A stretch of 64,000 bases of DNA, from the NCBI GenBank assembly GCA_025210775.1, contig JAOARB010000015.1, positions 186,001 through 250,000 on the forward strand, read 5' to 3'. The stretch is from Prolixibacteraceae bacterium. Lineage in GTDB: Bacteria; Bacteroidota; Bacteroidia; Bacteroidales; Prolixibacteraceae. The position numbers were made by a program, and so were the translations under genes. The notes beneath the pieces were generated by a model. The model was not told the origin of the DNA. It saw only the letters and a program-made list of their open reading frames with translations, and did no database searches. The stretch's first letter is position 1. Every line of letters starts with the position of its first letter. Below are positions 35,617-45,311 of this stretch, one piece after another.

Positions 35617-36057
35617 GTGGTCGTAGATTTTTTCGCAGAGGATATTGAATTTCCTTCATATGATACAGATTTTTTAGAACTCTTTATTACTCGATTAATT
35701 CAATCAAAAGAAAAAGAAGTAGGAGAGATCTCTTATATATTTTGTTCTGATGAATATTTATTGAAGATAAATATTGATTATTTACAACATGATTATTACA
35801 CCGATATTATCACTTTTGATTATGTTGAAGGGGATGTTATTTCTGGTGATGTATTTATGAGTCTTGATAGAGTAAAAGATAATTCTGAGGTCTTGAAAGT
35901 GGACTATGAATCGGAATTTGCTCGCGTACTTTCTCATGGTATCCTACATCTTTTGGGATACAAAGATAAAACAGACAAGGAAGCTGAGGTGATGAGAGCA
36001 GAAGAGGATAAAGCCATTACTTTATTTGAGAAAGTAAAGTGTGAATTTTCTGCTTGA
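35617..36057 (+). CDS. ybeY: endoribonuclease YbeY
   Basis: This 146-residue enzyme of 16S rRNA 3'-end maturation and ribosome quality control is read from a GTG start (35617); the nearest upstream ATG leads to an immediate stop. The core block is SHGILHLLGYKDKTDKEAEVM. The first two metal ligands, the His of HGILH, are kept, but the third position of H-x3-H-x5-H is Asp instead of His, as in other Bacteroidota. YYTDIITFDY and GDVFMSLDRV are also family-typical. It precedes mnmG by 33 bp. Confidence 0.9.
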   Translation: MVVDFFAEDIEFPSYDTDFLELFITRLIQSKEKEVGEISYIFCSDEYLLKINIDYLQHDYYTDIITFDYVEGDVISGDVFMSLDRVKDNSEVLKVDYESEFARVLSHGILHLLGYKDKTDKEAEVMRAEEDKAITLFEKVKCEFSA

Positions 36058-36090
36058 TAAATAGGATTTAGATTATAACGAGGAGAGTAT

Positions 36091-37974
36091 ATGTTACCGT
36101 TTTACGATATTATTGTTGTTGGAGCAGGTCATGCTGGTTGTGAAGCTGCTGCTGCTGCTGCTAATTTAGGGTCCAAAACTTTATTAATAACAATGGATCT
36201 TAATAAAGTTGCTCAAATGAGTTGCAATCCTGCTATTGGAGGTATTGCTAAAGGGCAGATTGTTAGAGAGATTGATGCATTAGGAGGTTATTGTGGTAAG
36301 ATTACAGATCTTTCTTCAATTCAATTTCGTATGCTTAATCGTTCTAAAGGACCTGCTATGTGGAGTCCTAGAGCACAATGTGATCGTATGCGTTTTTCCG
36401 AAAATTGGAGAGATCAATTAGAGCAGATTGAAAATCTTGACTTTTGGCAAGGAACGGTACAACATCTATTATTCGAGGATAAACGTATTGTAGGAGTGCG
36501 TACTGAACTTGGTGTCGAATTTAAAGCCAAAGCAGTGGTACTTACCAATGGTACTTTCCTTTCAGGGTTAATGCACTTTGGAAAAGTACAACTAGAAGGA
36601 GGACGTATTTCGGAACCGACTTCTTTGGGAATTACAGAGCAATTGAAATCTTTAGGATTACATGCCGATAGAATGAAAACAGGAACGCCTGTTCGTATCG
36701 ATGCACGTTCTGTTGATTTCTCTGTGATGACAGCACAAGGAGGAGATGAGGAGGATGAGATGCGTAAATTCTCATATGATCCAGATGTTGTTTCTTCTTT
36801 AACACAGAAACCTTGTTACATTACTTATACCAACCCTGATGTTCATGGTGAGTTAGAAAAAGGTTTTGAAGATTCGCCTATGTTTGATGGAACTATTGAA
36901 AGTACAGGTCCTCGTTATTGTCCTAGTATTGAATCTAAACTGGTTACATTTTCTTCTAAAAACCAACACCAATTGTTTCTTGAACCTGAAGGAGAAACAA
37001 CGATTGAGTATTATTTAAATGGTTTCTCTTCTTCTCTTGCATGGGATGTTCAATTGGCTGGGTTAAAGAAAGTTGCAGGTCTTGAGAATGTGAGAATTCT
37101 TCGTCCAGGTTATGCTATTGAGTATGACTATTTTGATCCAACACAACTGTTCCATACTCTAGAAGTAAAAGAACTAGAGAATTTGTATTTTGCAGGTCAG
37201 ATTAATGGTACTACAGGATATGAAGAGGCTGGTGCTCAAGGTTTAATGGCAGGTATTAATGCCCATCAGAAGATTAATAATAAGGAGGAGTTTGTTTTAG
37301 GTCGTAACGAAGCTTATATTGGTGTTCTTATTGATGATTTGGTTACCAAAGGTGTAGACGAACCATATAGAATGTTTACTAGTAGAGCCGAATATCGTAT
37401 CCTTTTACGTCAGGATGATGCTGATGTTCGATTAACTCAGAAAAGTTATGACCTTGGTTTGGCTTCCGATAGACAACTTGAATTATTGAATGAGAAAGTT
37501 TCTCTACGTGATAAAGTGATTGAGTTTTGTAATCACTACAGTATCAAACCAAAATATATTAATGATTGGTTGAAATCTGTTGGTACCTCTCCTTTGAAAC
37601 AAGGTTGTAAATTGATTAATCTAATTTTACGACCACAGTTGTCTATTTTTACATTGAAAGAAGCTGTTCCTGCACTACAGTCTCTTTTTGATGAAATGCC
37701 AGAAAATAGAAGAAACGAAATTTTCGAGGCTGCTGAAATATTGATGAAATATTCTGGTTACATCGAAAGAGAGATGGCTATTGCAGATAAATTGAAGCGA
37801 TTAGAACATATCAATATTTTTAATAAATTTGATTACGAATCAATTCATACTTTATCAACAGAAGCAAGACAGAAACTAACAAAGATAAATCCCCAGACTA
37901 TAGGTCAAGCATCTAGAATTTCGGGTGTTTCTCCAAGTGATATAAATGTTCTTTTGGTGTTATTAGGTCGCTAA
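36091..37974 (+). CDS. mnmG: tRNA U34 carboxymethylaminomethyl-modifying enzyme MnmG (GidA)
   Basis: This 627-residue FAD protein works with MnmE to modify wobble uridine. The FAD-binding VVGAGHAGCEAA is at residues 9-20, with the signatures GGIAKGQIVREIDALGG, GTFLSGLMHFG and EYDYFDPTQLFHTLE. LYFAGQINGTTGYEEAGAQGLMAG and the C-terminal helical domain are complete. A good ribosome binding site, AGGAGAG, stands at 36081-36087. It follows ybeY closely and is followed by a hairpin and apt. Confidence 0.97.
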   Translation: MLPFYDIIVVGAGHAGCEAAAAAANLGSKTLLITMDLNKVAQMSCNPAIGGIAKGQIVREIDALGGYCGKITDLSSIQFRMLNRSKGPAMWSPRAQCDRMRFSENWRDQLEQIENLDFWQGTVQHLLFEDKRIVGVRTELGVEFKAKAVVLTNGTFLSGLMHFGKVQLEGGRISEPTSLGITEQLKSLGLHADRMKTGTPVRIDARSVDFSVMTAQGGDEEDEMRKFSYDPDVVSSLTQKPCYITYTNPDVHGELEKGFEDSPMFDGTIESTGPRYCPSIESKLVTFSSKNQHQLFLEPEGETTIEYYLNGFSSSLAWDVQLAGLKKVAGLENVRILRPGYAIEYDYFDPTQLFHTLEVKELENLYFAGQINGTTGYEEAGAQGLMAGINAHQKINNKEEFVLGRNEAYIGVLIDDLVTKGVDEPYRMFTSRAEYRILLRQDDADVRLTQKSYDLGLASDRQLELLNEKVSLRDKVIEFCNHYSIKPKYINDWLKSVGTSPLKQGCKLINLILRPQLSIFTLKEAVPALQSLFDEMPENRRNEIFEAAEILMKYSGYIEREMAIADKLKRLEHINIFNKFDYESIHTLSTEARQKLTKINPQTIGQASRISGVSPSDINVLLVLLGR

Positions 37975-37996
37975 AAGAATGTATGTTTAACAGTAT

Positions 37997-38034
37997 AATG
38001 GAGAGAGGATGAAATATCTTTCCATTTTTTTTTT
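37997..38034 (+). terminator. terminator-like hairpin directly before apt
   Basis: AATGGAGAG pairs with CTTTCCATT (one G-U) around a 12-nt loop, then a run of ten T residues ends 2 nt before the apt start codon. It should end mnmG transcripts, but it also occupies the whole 5' region of apt. Confidence 0.75.
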
Positions 38035-38036
38035 AC

Positions 38037-38576
38037 ATGGATTATAAACATATAGGAATAGAAGAGGTAAAATCATCCATTAGAGATGTAATTGATTTTC
38101 CAAAAGAGGGAATCGTATTTAAAGATATCACTACTGCAATTAAAGATCCTGCGATTTTTGAATATTGTGTTAATGCACTTTATGATTATTATAAGGATAA
38201 GGGTATTACTAAAGTGGTTGGTGTAGAATCAAGAGGTTTTATTCTAGGAAGTGTTTTGGCTTATAGATTAAATGCTGGTTTTGTGCCTGTAAGAAAACCA
38301 GGAAAGTTACCTGCTAAGACGATACAGCAATCGTATGATCTTGAATATGGAAAAGATGTAATCGAAATTCATAGTGATGCTTTAAATCAGGATGATGTTG
38401 TATTAATCCATGATGACCTTTTGGCTACGGGTGGTACTGTTTGTGCTGCAGTCTCTTTGGTTGAAAAATTTGATGTAAAGAGAACTTGTGTCAATTTTAT
38501 GGTTGAACTAGATTTCTTGAAAGGTCGTGATAGAATCGACGAAAAATATGATGTATTTTCTCTACTAAGATATTAA
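38037..38576 (+). CDS. apt: adenine phosphoribosyltransferase
   Basis: This 179-residue purine-salvage enzyme makes AMP from adenine and PRPP. VESRGFILGSVLAYRLNAGFVPVRKPGKLP is the adenine-site block, and VVLIHDDLLATGGTVCAA the PRPP motif. The length is normal. Only 3 bp separate it from uvrC, so the two are co-transcribed. There is no room for a promoter between the hairpin at 37997-38034 and its start. Confidence 0.96.
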   Translation: MDYKHIGIEEVKSSIRDVIDFPKEGIVFKDITTAIKDPAIFEYCVNALYDYYKDKGITKVVGVESRGFILGSVLAYRLNAGFVPVRKPGKLPAKTIQQSYDLEYGKDVIEIHSDALNQDDVVLIHDDLLATGGTVCAAVSLVEKFDVKRTCVNFMVELDFLKGRDRIDEKYDVFSLLRY

Positions 38577-38579
38577 GTT

Positions 38580-40388
38580 ATGTCTTCCTCTTCTTACAAG
38601 GATCTTTTAAAGGAGAAGGTTAGGTTATTGCCCGATCAACCAGGTGTTTATCAATATCTTGATAAAGATGGAACAATAATATACATTGGTAAGGCAAAGA
38701 ACCTGAAAAAGAGGGTCTCGAGTTATTTTAATAAATCGCATGATAATTTAAAAACAGAGATCCTTGTAAGGAAGATTGTATCTATAAACCACATTGTCGT
38801 TGATTCTGAACAGGATGCTCTTCTTCTTGAGAATAATCTGATAAAGAAATATAAGCCTAAGTATAACATACTTCTTAAAGACGATAAAACATATCCATGG
38901 ATTTGTATCAGTAATGAGCCCTTCCCACGTGTTTTTGTAACCCGTAATATCGTTAAGGATGGTTCGATCTATTATGGCCCATATACCTCTTCTACAATGG
39001 TTAAGGCGCTTGTCGATTTGATACATCGGATATTTAAACTTCGCAATTGTCGTCTAAAACTTACTGAAGAAAATATTAATGCTTCAAAATTTAATGTTTG
39101 CCTCGAATATCATATAAACAATTGTAATGGTCCTTGTGTCGGTTATTATGATATAGAATCTTATATGAATGATATTCAACGTGTAAAAAAAGTACTTAAT
39201 GGTAACTTGGTTGAAGTTTTAGAGTACCTTAAACAAAAGATGATTCATTTTTCTGAAGAGTTACGTTTTGAGGAGGCTAATGATTATAAACAGAAATATG
39301 ATTTACTAGATAACTACAAAAGTAAATCAACGATCGTTAGTTCTAAAATTATAGATGTTGATGTTTTTTCTGTGGACGATGATGAGAATTCAGGATATGT
39401 GAATTTCATTAAAGTTAAGAATGGGGCTATCATTCAATCTTATACTATTGAGTATCGTAAGAAACTAAATGAATCATTAAAAGAAATTCTTGAAAGAGGT
39501 ATTCTTGATATTCGACAAAGGTTGTTTAGTGTTGCACGAGAAATTATTGTCCCTTTTGATGTGGAACTTTCTTATGATAATACAAAATTCATTGTTCCTC
39601 AAATTGGAGATAAAAAGAAATTATTAGATCTCTCTGCAAGAAATGTAAAGTATTTTAAACTAGAGAAGAAGAAGTCTCAGTCTCTAAAAAATCCTGAATT
39701 AAAAACAGATCGTCTTTTACAGGTAATAAAAAAGGATTTGCAATTGGATTCTTTACCTCGACATATTGAATGCTTTGATAATAGTAATATCCAAGGACAT
39801 TATCCTGTAGCTGCTTGTGTGGTTTTTAAAAATGGAAAACCTTCGAAGAAAGATTATCGTCATTTTAATATTAAAACAGTAGAAGGCCCTAATGATTTTG
39901 CTTCTATGGAAGAGGTCCTTTTTCGAAGATATAGCCGTCTTGTAAATGAAGGATTGTCTTTACCTGATGTTATTATCGTGGATGGTGGAAAAGGTCAACT
40001 GAGTTCTGCAGTTAAAATTCTTAAGGAATTGAATATCTTTGATAAGGTGTGTGTCGTTGGTTTGGCAAAAAGGTTAGAAGAGATTTTCTATCCAGACGAT
40101 CCTATACCATTGTATCTTGATAAAAAGAGTGAAACCCTTAAAGTGATCCAACATTTAAGAGATGAAGCCCATCGTTTCGGAATTACTTTTCACCGTGATA
40201 AAAGATCTAAAGGCTTTATCTCTTCAGAACTTGATCAAATAAAAGGTATTGGACCTAAGACTAAAACGGCTCTGTTTAAAAAATTTAAAAGTGTTTCTGC
40301 TATTAAAGAAGCATCTCAAAAAGAATTGGAAGAATCGATTGGTCTAGCTAAATCTAGAATTCTTTGGGATTTTTTCCATTCCTCATAA
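38580..40388 (+). CDS. uvrC: UvrABC system protein C
   Basis: This 602-residue excinuclease subunit makes both incisions in nucleotide excision repair. The GIY-YIG nuclease domain is at about residues 15-95 (QPGVYQYLDKDGTIIYIGKAKNLKKRV). The UVR motif lies near 205-240 (EELRFEEANDYKQKYDLLDNYK), the RNase H-like nuclease domain contains RHIECFDNSNIQG and IVDGGKGQL, and the C terminus has helix-hairpin-helix elements (LDQIKGIGPKTKTALFKKF). Its last 6 bp overlap the convergent lplA gene. Confidence 0.96.
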   Translation: MSSSSYKDLLKEKVRLLPDQPGVYQYLDKDGTIIYIGKAKNLKKRVSSYFNKSHDNLKTEILVRKIVSINHIVVDSEQDALLLENNLIKKYKPKYNILLKDDKTYPWICISNEPFPRVFVTRNIVKDGSIYYGPYTSSTMVKALVDLIHRIFKLRNCRLKLTEENINASKFNVCLEYHINNCNGPCVGYYDIESYMNDIQRVKKVLNGNLVEVLEYLKQKMIHFSEELRFEEANDYKQKYDLLDNYKSKSTIVSSKIIDVDVFSVDDDENSGYVNFIKVKNGAIIQSYTIEYRKKLNESLKEILERGILDIRQRLFSVAREIIVPFDVELSYDNTKFIVPQIGDKKKLLDLSARNVKYFKLEKKKSQSLKNPELKTDRLLQVIKKDLQLDSLPRHIECFDNSNIQGHYPVAACVVFKNGKPSKKDYRHFNIKTVEGPNDFASMEEVLFRRYSRLVNEGLSLPDVIIVDGGKGQLSSAVKILKELNIFDKVCVVGLAKRLEEIFYPDDPIPLYLDKKSETLKVIQHLRDEAHRFGITFHRDKRSKGFISSELDQIKGIGPKTKTALFKKFKSVSAIKEASQKELEESIGLAKSRILWDFFHSS

Positions 40389-41294
40389 TAGTATCCGTTC
40401 TAATTGTTTTATTAGATTGTTATCTTTACCTATTAATAATGAATCTTCTATTTCTGATAATTTAAATTTTACAAACTCATTATCTTCTTTTTGCAATTGT
40501 TGTATTCTTCCTTTTTTCACGTGGAACATATCACTTGCTGTTCCTTCTGGATGAAAAACAAAGTCGGGCCCATGTGCTATATTCCATTCCCATGATGAAT
40601 ATTTTTGGTCTATTAATTTGTTGATATATAATGTGTTTGTGTGTCTGGGAAGGCTAGATTTAATGTAGCCTTGTCTTGTGAAGTATTCGATCATTATCTC
40701 TTCAACTTCTTTTGTATTGCGTGGAATCGACTTAAATCGACTTAAATTAATCATCCTACTAATGATCGATTTTACTCTTCTTCCTTTAAATAGGTATGGA
40801 TTGGGATGCAATATTTTCGAGATTCTATCAAGATCACTATTTATTAATAAGGTTCCATGGGCAAGAAGCCGATCTTTGTGATAACAAAATGCACTTCCGG
40901 AGACCTTTTTGTTGTTTACTAGTAAGGAATTTCTGGTTGTTAATTCTACCTCAATGTTAAAACAATCTTCTAGGAATTGTTGAATTGGTCTAATAATTTC
41001 TGGAAGAGTGACCAATCTGTTCTTGTTTTGTTGCAGAATAATACTGAAATTTAGATTACCTTTATCGTGAACAACAGTTCCTCCTCCTGATATGCGACGA
41101 ATTACGGGTATCTGATTATTCTTAATATATTCTGTAGAAACCTCTGTGTAGACATTCTGATTTTTACCAATTATTACAGAAACATCATTGATATATATAA
41201 ATAAGTACGATTCATCGGTCTCTTTCAGAAGGTATTCTTCTGTGGCAAGATTGATGTAAGGATTGGTGGTATTACTGCTTAATAATTTCATCAT
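40383..41294 (-). CDS. lplA: lipoate--protein ligase
   Basis: This 303-residue enzyme activates and attaches scavenged lipoate. The N-terminal NPYINLATEEYLL, the loop VIIGKNQNVYTEV, the signature RRISGGGTVVHDKGNLNFSI and VSGSAFCYHKDRLLAHGTLLI belong to the LplA family. The C-terminal accessory domain (about 250-303) is present though short. It is convergent with uvrC (6-bp overlap) and divergent from dtd. Confidence 0.9.
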   Translation of the reverse strand: MMKLLSSNTTNPYINLATEEYLLKETDESYLFIYINDVSVIIGKNQNVYTEVSTEYIKNNQIPVIRRISGGGTVVHDKGNLNFSIILQQNKNRLVTLPEIIRPIQQFLEDCFNIEVELTTRNSLLVNNKKVSGSAFCYHKDRLLAHGTLLINSDLDRISKILHPNPYLFKGRRVKSIISRMINLSRFKSIPRNTKEVEEIMIEYFTRQGYIKSSLPRHTNTLYINKLIDQKYSSWEWNIAHGPDFVFHPEGTASDMFHVKKGRIQQLQKEDNEFVKFKLSEIEDSLLIGKDNNLIKQLERILL

Positions 41295-41365
41295 AAGGTC
41301 TCTTTTCTTGTTACTTTTGATAAAGTATTTATATAACTGTTAAAACTCATTATTGTTTTTATATT

Positions 41366-41818
41366 ATGAAAGTAGTTTTACAACGTGTGTTGGAGGCTTC
41401 TGTTTCGATTGATAAACAATTGCATTCAGATATTAATAAAGGACTCCTGATCCTTTTAGGTATAGGTCAAGATGATGCGGATGAAGATATTTCTTGGCTT
41501 GTGAAAAAGATCTCTCAAATGAGAATATTTGAGGATGAAAATGGTTTGATGAATAAGTCGGTGTTGGATATTGAAGGTGAAATCCTTGTCGTTTCTCAAT
41601 TTACCTTGTTGGCCAATGTTAAGAAAGGAAATAGACCTTCTTTTATTGATGCCGCTAAACCAGATATCTCAATACCGTTGTATGATAAATTTGTTAAGTG
41701 TCTTGACGATGCTATTAAGACAGATGTTAGAACTGGTGTTTTCGGAGCAGATATGAAGATATCTCTAATTAATGATGGACCAGTAACTATTGTTGTAGAT
41801 TCTAAAAATCGCGGATGA
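41366..41818 (+). CDS. dtd: D-aminoacyl-tRNA deacylase
   Basis: This 150-residue enzyme removes D-amino acids and mischarged Gly from tRNA. The N-terminal MKVVLQRV, active-site [17 protein letters not shown] and the Gly-cisPro-type [12 protein letters not shown] at the C terminus are complete. Its stop codon overlaps the start of the MazG-like gene (ATGA), so the two are translationally coupled. Confidence 0.95.
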   Translation: MKVVLQRVLEASVSIDKQLHSDINKGLLILLGIGQDDADEDISWLVKKISQMRIFEDENGLMNKSVLDIEGEILVVSQFTLLANVKKGNRPSFIDAAKPDISIPLYDKFVKCLDDAIKTDVRTGVFGADMKISLINDGPVTIVVDSKNRG

Positions 41819-42177
41819 TGAATGATGGTTTGAAAACTTCTTCTGATCTAACTCTTAGAGATCTTCAGAAACAAGTGGATACTTGGATTAAAAAGTATGG
41901 GGTGAGATATTTTTCCGAACTGACTAATACTGCTATTCTTATGGAAGAAGTGGGAGAGTTAGCAAGAATAATGTCTCGTACTTATGGTGATCAGTCCTTT
42001 AAAGATGGAGAAAAGAAAGAGGATGCTTTGGCTGATGAATTAAGTGATGTACTCTGGGTATTGGTTTGTATTGCGAATCAAACAGGGGTCGATCTTACCG
42101 AATCATTGCAAAAGAATTTTGAGAAGAAAACAAGTAGAGATGCAGAAAGGCATCTAAATAATGATAAACTAAAATAA
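41815..42177 (+). CDS. MazG-like nucleotide pyrophosphohydrolase
   Basis: This 120-residue all-alpha NTP pyrophosphatase has the EExxE and ExxD metal motifs in [15 protein letters not shown] and [24 protein letters not shown]. It is a short single-domain form that probably cleans up aberrant (d)NTPs. It sits in an operon with dtd (4-bp overlap) and deoC (3-bp gap), a small house-cleaning and nucleoside-salvage group. Confidence 0.9.
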   Translation: MMNDGLKTSSDLTLRDLQKQVDTWIKKYGVRYFSELTNTAILMEEVGELARIMSRTYGDQSFKDGEKKEDALADELSDVLWVLVCIANQTGVDLTESLQKNFEKKTSRDAERHLNNDKLK

Positions 42178-42180
42178 GTT

Positions 42181-43065
42181 ATGGCAGAAATAAACTTTTC
42201 TCAATGGAAAGATTTTGATAAAAGTTTCTCTTTAGAAGAGATTCAAAAAGAAATTAAAGAAATTGTATCTAAATACAAAGACGTTTGTTCTAATGAAGAG
42301 TATTATAAACTTGCTTTTTCTTGTATTGATTTAACTACTCTTAATTCAACTGATACTCAAGAAAAAGGATCTAGTTTTACTAAAAGAGTAAATGATTTTT
42401 CTTCTGCTTATCCTGAATTCCCTCATGTTGCTGCTATTTGTGTATACCCTAAATTGGTTGCTACAGTTAGAAAGAATTTAGAGGTTGATGGTGTTAATTT
42501 GGCTGCCGTATCAGGTTGTTTCCCTTCATCAATGACATTTACAGAGGTAAAATGTAAAGAGACTGAATTGACTGTAGCTGCTGGTGCTAATGAAATTGAT
42601 ATTGTTATTCCTATTGGAGATATGCTTGAAGGTAATTTCCAGTCCGTATATGATGAAGTTAAAGCACAGAAAGAGGCTTGTGGCAATGCTCACTTAAAGG
42701 TTATTCTTGAATCAGGTGCGCTTTATGAGCCAGAGTTAATATGGAAAGCGAGTTTGTTGTCTATGTATGCTGGTGCTGACTTTATTAAAACTTCTACTGG
42801 TAAAATGAGTCCTGCGGCTACTCTAGAAGCTGCTTATGTGATGTGTAGTGCCATTGCTTATTTCTATAAAGAAACGGGTAAGAAAATAGGTTTTAAACCT
42901 GCTGGTGGTATTTCTGAATCACACGAAGCGATTGAATTTATGTCTATTGTAAAAGAGATTCTTGGTGACGAATGGCTTAATCCTGTACTTTTCCGTATTG
43001 GTGCTAGTCGATTAGCAAATAATCTTTTAACTACCATAATGAATAAGGAAATTAAATTTTTCTAA
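42181..43065 (+). CDS. deoC: deoxyribose-phosphate aldolase
   Basis: This 294-residue class I aldolase splits 2-deoxyribose-5-P into acetaldehyde and glyceraldehyde-3-P. The Schiff-base Lys is in ADFIKTSTGK, the proton-relay Lys in IGFKPAGGIS, and the substrate region AICVYPKLV is present. It belongs to the longer subfamily with about 40 extra N-terminal residues. It is last in the dtd-mazG-deoC operon, followed by the hairpin at 43091-43137. Confidence 0.95.
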   Translation: MAEINFSQWKDFDKSFSLEEIQKEIKEIVSKYKDVCSNEEYYKLAFSCIDLTTLNSTDTQEKGSSFTKRVNDFSSAYPEFPHVAAICVYPKLVATVRKNLEVDGVNLAAVSGCFPSSMTFTEVKCKETELTVAAGANEIDIVIPIGDMLEGNFQSVYDEVKAQKEACGNAHLKVILESGALYEPELIWKASLLSMYAGADFIKTSTGKMSPAATLEAAYVMCSAIAYFYKETGKKIGFKPAGGISESHEAIEFMSIVKEILGDEWLNPVLFRIGASRLANNLLTTIMNKEIKFF

Positions 43066-43090
43066 ATCAATAGAAGTTATTTTTTAAGAA

Positions 43091-43137
43091 AGGAAGTGTC
43101 GTTTTGAAAAATAAACGGTACTTCTTTTGTTTTTTTA
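43091..43137 (+). terminator. terminator after deoC
   Basis: AGGAAGTGTCGTTT (43091-43104) pairs imperfectly with AAACGGTACTTCTT (43113-43126), followed by a T-rich run (TTTGTTTTTTT). Confidence 0.7.
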
Positions 43138-43231
43138 TATGATTATTGTTGAATATGTTTTATTATTGAATAGAAATATTTCGTTACATTTTTAGCTTTC
43201 TCTACATAGAGAATTATATAACTAGTAATTC

Positions 43232-44128
43232 ATGAAGAAATTAGTAACATTAGCATTAATTAACCCAATATCAGGTACTGGTAAGCAGAAAGGTATTGCC
43301 AATAGATTAAAGACCCACCTGGATAAGGATAAGTTTATCTTAGATGTTCGTGAAACGGAATACGCAGGTCATGCAATAGAACTATCTAAAGAAGCTGCAA
43401 ATAATGGTGTTGATGTTGTTATTGCAGTAGGAGGTGATGGTACTGTGAATGAAGTGGCCCAAGGATTATTACATAGCAACACAGCGATGGCTATTATTCC
43501 TTGTGGTTCAGGTAATGGTTTTGCTCGTCACTTAGGAATTTCTTGTTCCCCTTTTAAAGCGATAAGTCAACTTAATTCTATGGTTTCTTGCCTAGTGGAT
43601 ACCTTGCAAGTAAATGATCATCTTTCTGTTAATGTTTCTGGTGTGGGCTATGATGCTTTTATTAGTCATGAATTTGCAAAGATGAACTCGAGAGGTCTTT
43701 CTTCCTACATTAGAGCGATTCTGACTAGTTATTTTAGTTATAATGATCGTAACTATACTTTGACTATTAATGACAGGAGAGAAGAGCTACAGGCTTTTAT
43801 GGTGTCTTTTGCAAATTCATCTCAATTTGGAAATAATGCTTTTATTGCTCCTAATGCAAGTTTGCAAGATGGTAAGTTTAATATCTCTGTTATCAAAAAA
43901 CCTAGATGGTTTGAAATACCTTATCTTACTTACTCTTTGTTTATGAAGAAACTAGATAAATGTGGTATATATAATTCTTATGAGTGTGATTCTTGTATTG
44001 TGGAACAATCTGATACTATCTTACATGTAGATGGAGAGCCTGTAGAATCAGATAGTGTTTTGAAAATAGAATTGCTAAATAAATCGTTGAATGTGATGGT
44101 ACCAGAATCGATGAAACAGATTGTTTAA
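43232..44128 (+). CDS. diacylglycerol kinase-family lipid kinase
   Basis: This 298-residue protein fits the DgkB/YegS family. It has NPISGTGK (residues 11-18), the nucleotide-binding AVGGDGTVNEVAQGLL, and the substrate motif PCGSGNGFARHLGI, followed by a beta-rich C-terminal domain. It would phosphorylate diacylglycerol or a related lipid at the inner membrane; the true substrate of Bacteroidota members may be a sphingoid or ceramide lipid, which the sequence cannot decide. It is monocistronic. Confidence 0.9.
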   Translation: MKKLVTLALINPISGTGKQKGIANRLKTHLDKDKFILDVRETEYAGHAIELSKEAANNGVDVVIAVGGDGTVNEVAQGLLHSNTAMAIIPCGSGNGFARHLGISCSPFKAISQLNSMVSCLVDTLQVNDHLSVNVSGVGYDAFISHEFAKMNSRGLSSYIRAILTSYFSYNDRNYTLTINDRREELQAFMVSFANSSQFGNNAFIAPNASLQDGKFNISVIKKPRWFEIPYLTYSLFMKKLDKCGIYNSYECDSCIVEQSDTILHVDGEPVESDSVLKIELLNKSLNVMVPESMKQIV

Positions 44129-44168
44129 TGTGCCAAATTCTCTTTATTGTACTTAATTAGAATCTATG

Positions 44169-44202
44169 TTTTTCCCCTTTTTTAATCTTTAAAGGGGAAA
44201 AA
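44169..44202. terminator. hairpin between the lipid kinase and prenyl synthase genes
   Basis: TTTTTCCCCTTT (44169-44180) pairs perfectly with AAAGGGGAAAAA (44191-44202), loop 10 nt. It lies between two convergent genes; the T-run is inside the stem ends rather than after it, so strength is uncertain. Confidence 0.65.
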
Positions 44203-44238
44203 TATATCATAGTTCTATTATTTTCTTTTGATAGTACT

Positions 44239-45213
44239 CTATTTTTTCCTCTCTGTTACAAATGAGATATAGTGTATCAGTGCTTCTCTATATTCTGATT
44301 TTGGATATTTGTTTATTCGATCATACGCCCTCTGCGTATATTCTTGCATGACCTCTTCTGCATGTTTTAGACCTCCATTTTCTTTTACAAATTGTGTCAA
44401 CTCTTGGATGTCTTTTGAACTCTTTTTCTTTTTTCTTAGCTTCTTTAGTACTTTCTTCTGAACAGACTTATCGTTTTTTTCTAATGCATAGATTAATGGT
44501 AGCGTTACTTTTCTTTCCCTTAAATCATTTCCGCTAGGCTTTCCTATGATATTACTGTTTTGATAGTCTAGAAGGTCGTCTTTAATTTGAAATGCAATAC
44601 CAAGATCTCGTCCAAATTGTTTTAGATCGTTGATGATTTCTTCATCCTTTGTTGTAGATGCTGCTCCTATTGCTGCACTACATGCTAGAAGAGAGGCAGT
44701 CTTTTTGTCGATAATATCAAAATATACGTCTCTAGTGATATCTAGCTTACGTGCTTTTTCAATTTGAATTATTTCTCCTTCACTCATCGCGGAAACAGCT
44801 TCCGATATTAACTCGAGAAACTTGTATTCTTTTTTTTCAATACACCATGTGAGTCCTTTTCCTAATATAAAGTCTCCAACAAGAATGGCAATCTTATTCC
44901 TCCATAGTGCATTTATTGAAAAGGCACCTCGTCTCTGATATGAATCGTCTACCACGTCATCATGAACTAAGGTCGCCGAATGTAGAAGTTCTATCGTAAG
45001 AGCTCCATCGTAACATTTATCTGAAATGTCACCAACTAATCCTGCTGTTAAGAATATCATGATTGGACGCATCTGCTTTCCTTTTCTTCTTATAATGTAA
45101 TGAAGAATTTTGTCTAACATGTTAATATTAGATTTTACTGCCTTTCGGAAGAAAGGCTCGAAGCTGTCAAGATGCGTTTGAATTGGGGACGTTATTTGAT
45201 CGAATGTTGTCAT
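44239..45213 (-). CDS. polyprenyl (octaprenyl-type) diphosphate synthase
   Basis: This 324-residue trans-prenyltransferase has the first Asp-rich motif HDDVVDDS (in LLHSATLVHDDVVDD), GDFILGKG, and the second Asp-rich region FQIKDDLLDY. Small residues before the first motif (SATL) suggest a long-chain product, as for the menaquinone side chain. C-terminal charged stretches (KKVLKKLRKKKKSSKD) are basic. It is divergent from polA across a 260-bp gap that contains a CTACA-N4-TGTAG palindrome. Confidence 0.92.
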   Translation of the reverse strand: MTTFDQITSPIQTHLDSFEPFFRKAVKSNINMLDKILHYIIRRKGKQMRPIMIFLTAGLVGDISDKCYDGALTIELLHSATLVHDDVVDDSYQRRGAFSINALWRNKIAILVGDFILGKGLTWCIEKKEYKFLELISEAVSAMSEGEIIQIEKARKLDITRDVYFDIIDKKTASLLACSAAIGAASTTKDEEIINDLKQFGRDLGIAFQIKDDLLDYQNSNIIGKPSGNDLRERKVTLPLIYALEKNDKSVQKKVLKKLRKKKKSSKDIQELTQFVKENGGLKHAEEVMQEYTQRAYDRINKYPKSEYREALIHYISFVTERKK

Positions 45214-45311
45214 ACGTTACTAACTCAATGAGATACTCTTTGATTAATATTCAAATGTAATAATATAATTCTATTGTCCTCTTTTTGTTTGTCTACTTTT
45301 GTTACTAATTG

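Noticed and set aside
40727..40746. Tandem 10-bp repeat ATCGACTTAA within lplA
   Set aside because: It is only two units, in conserved coding sequence (RFKS region), with no matching structure elsewhere.
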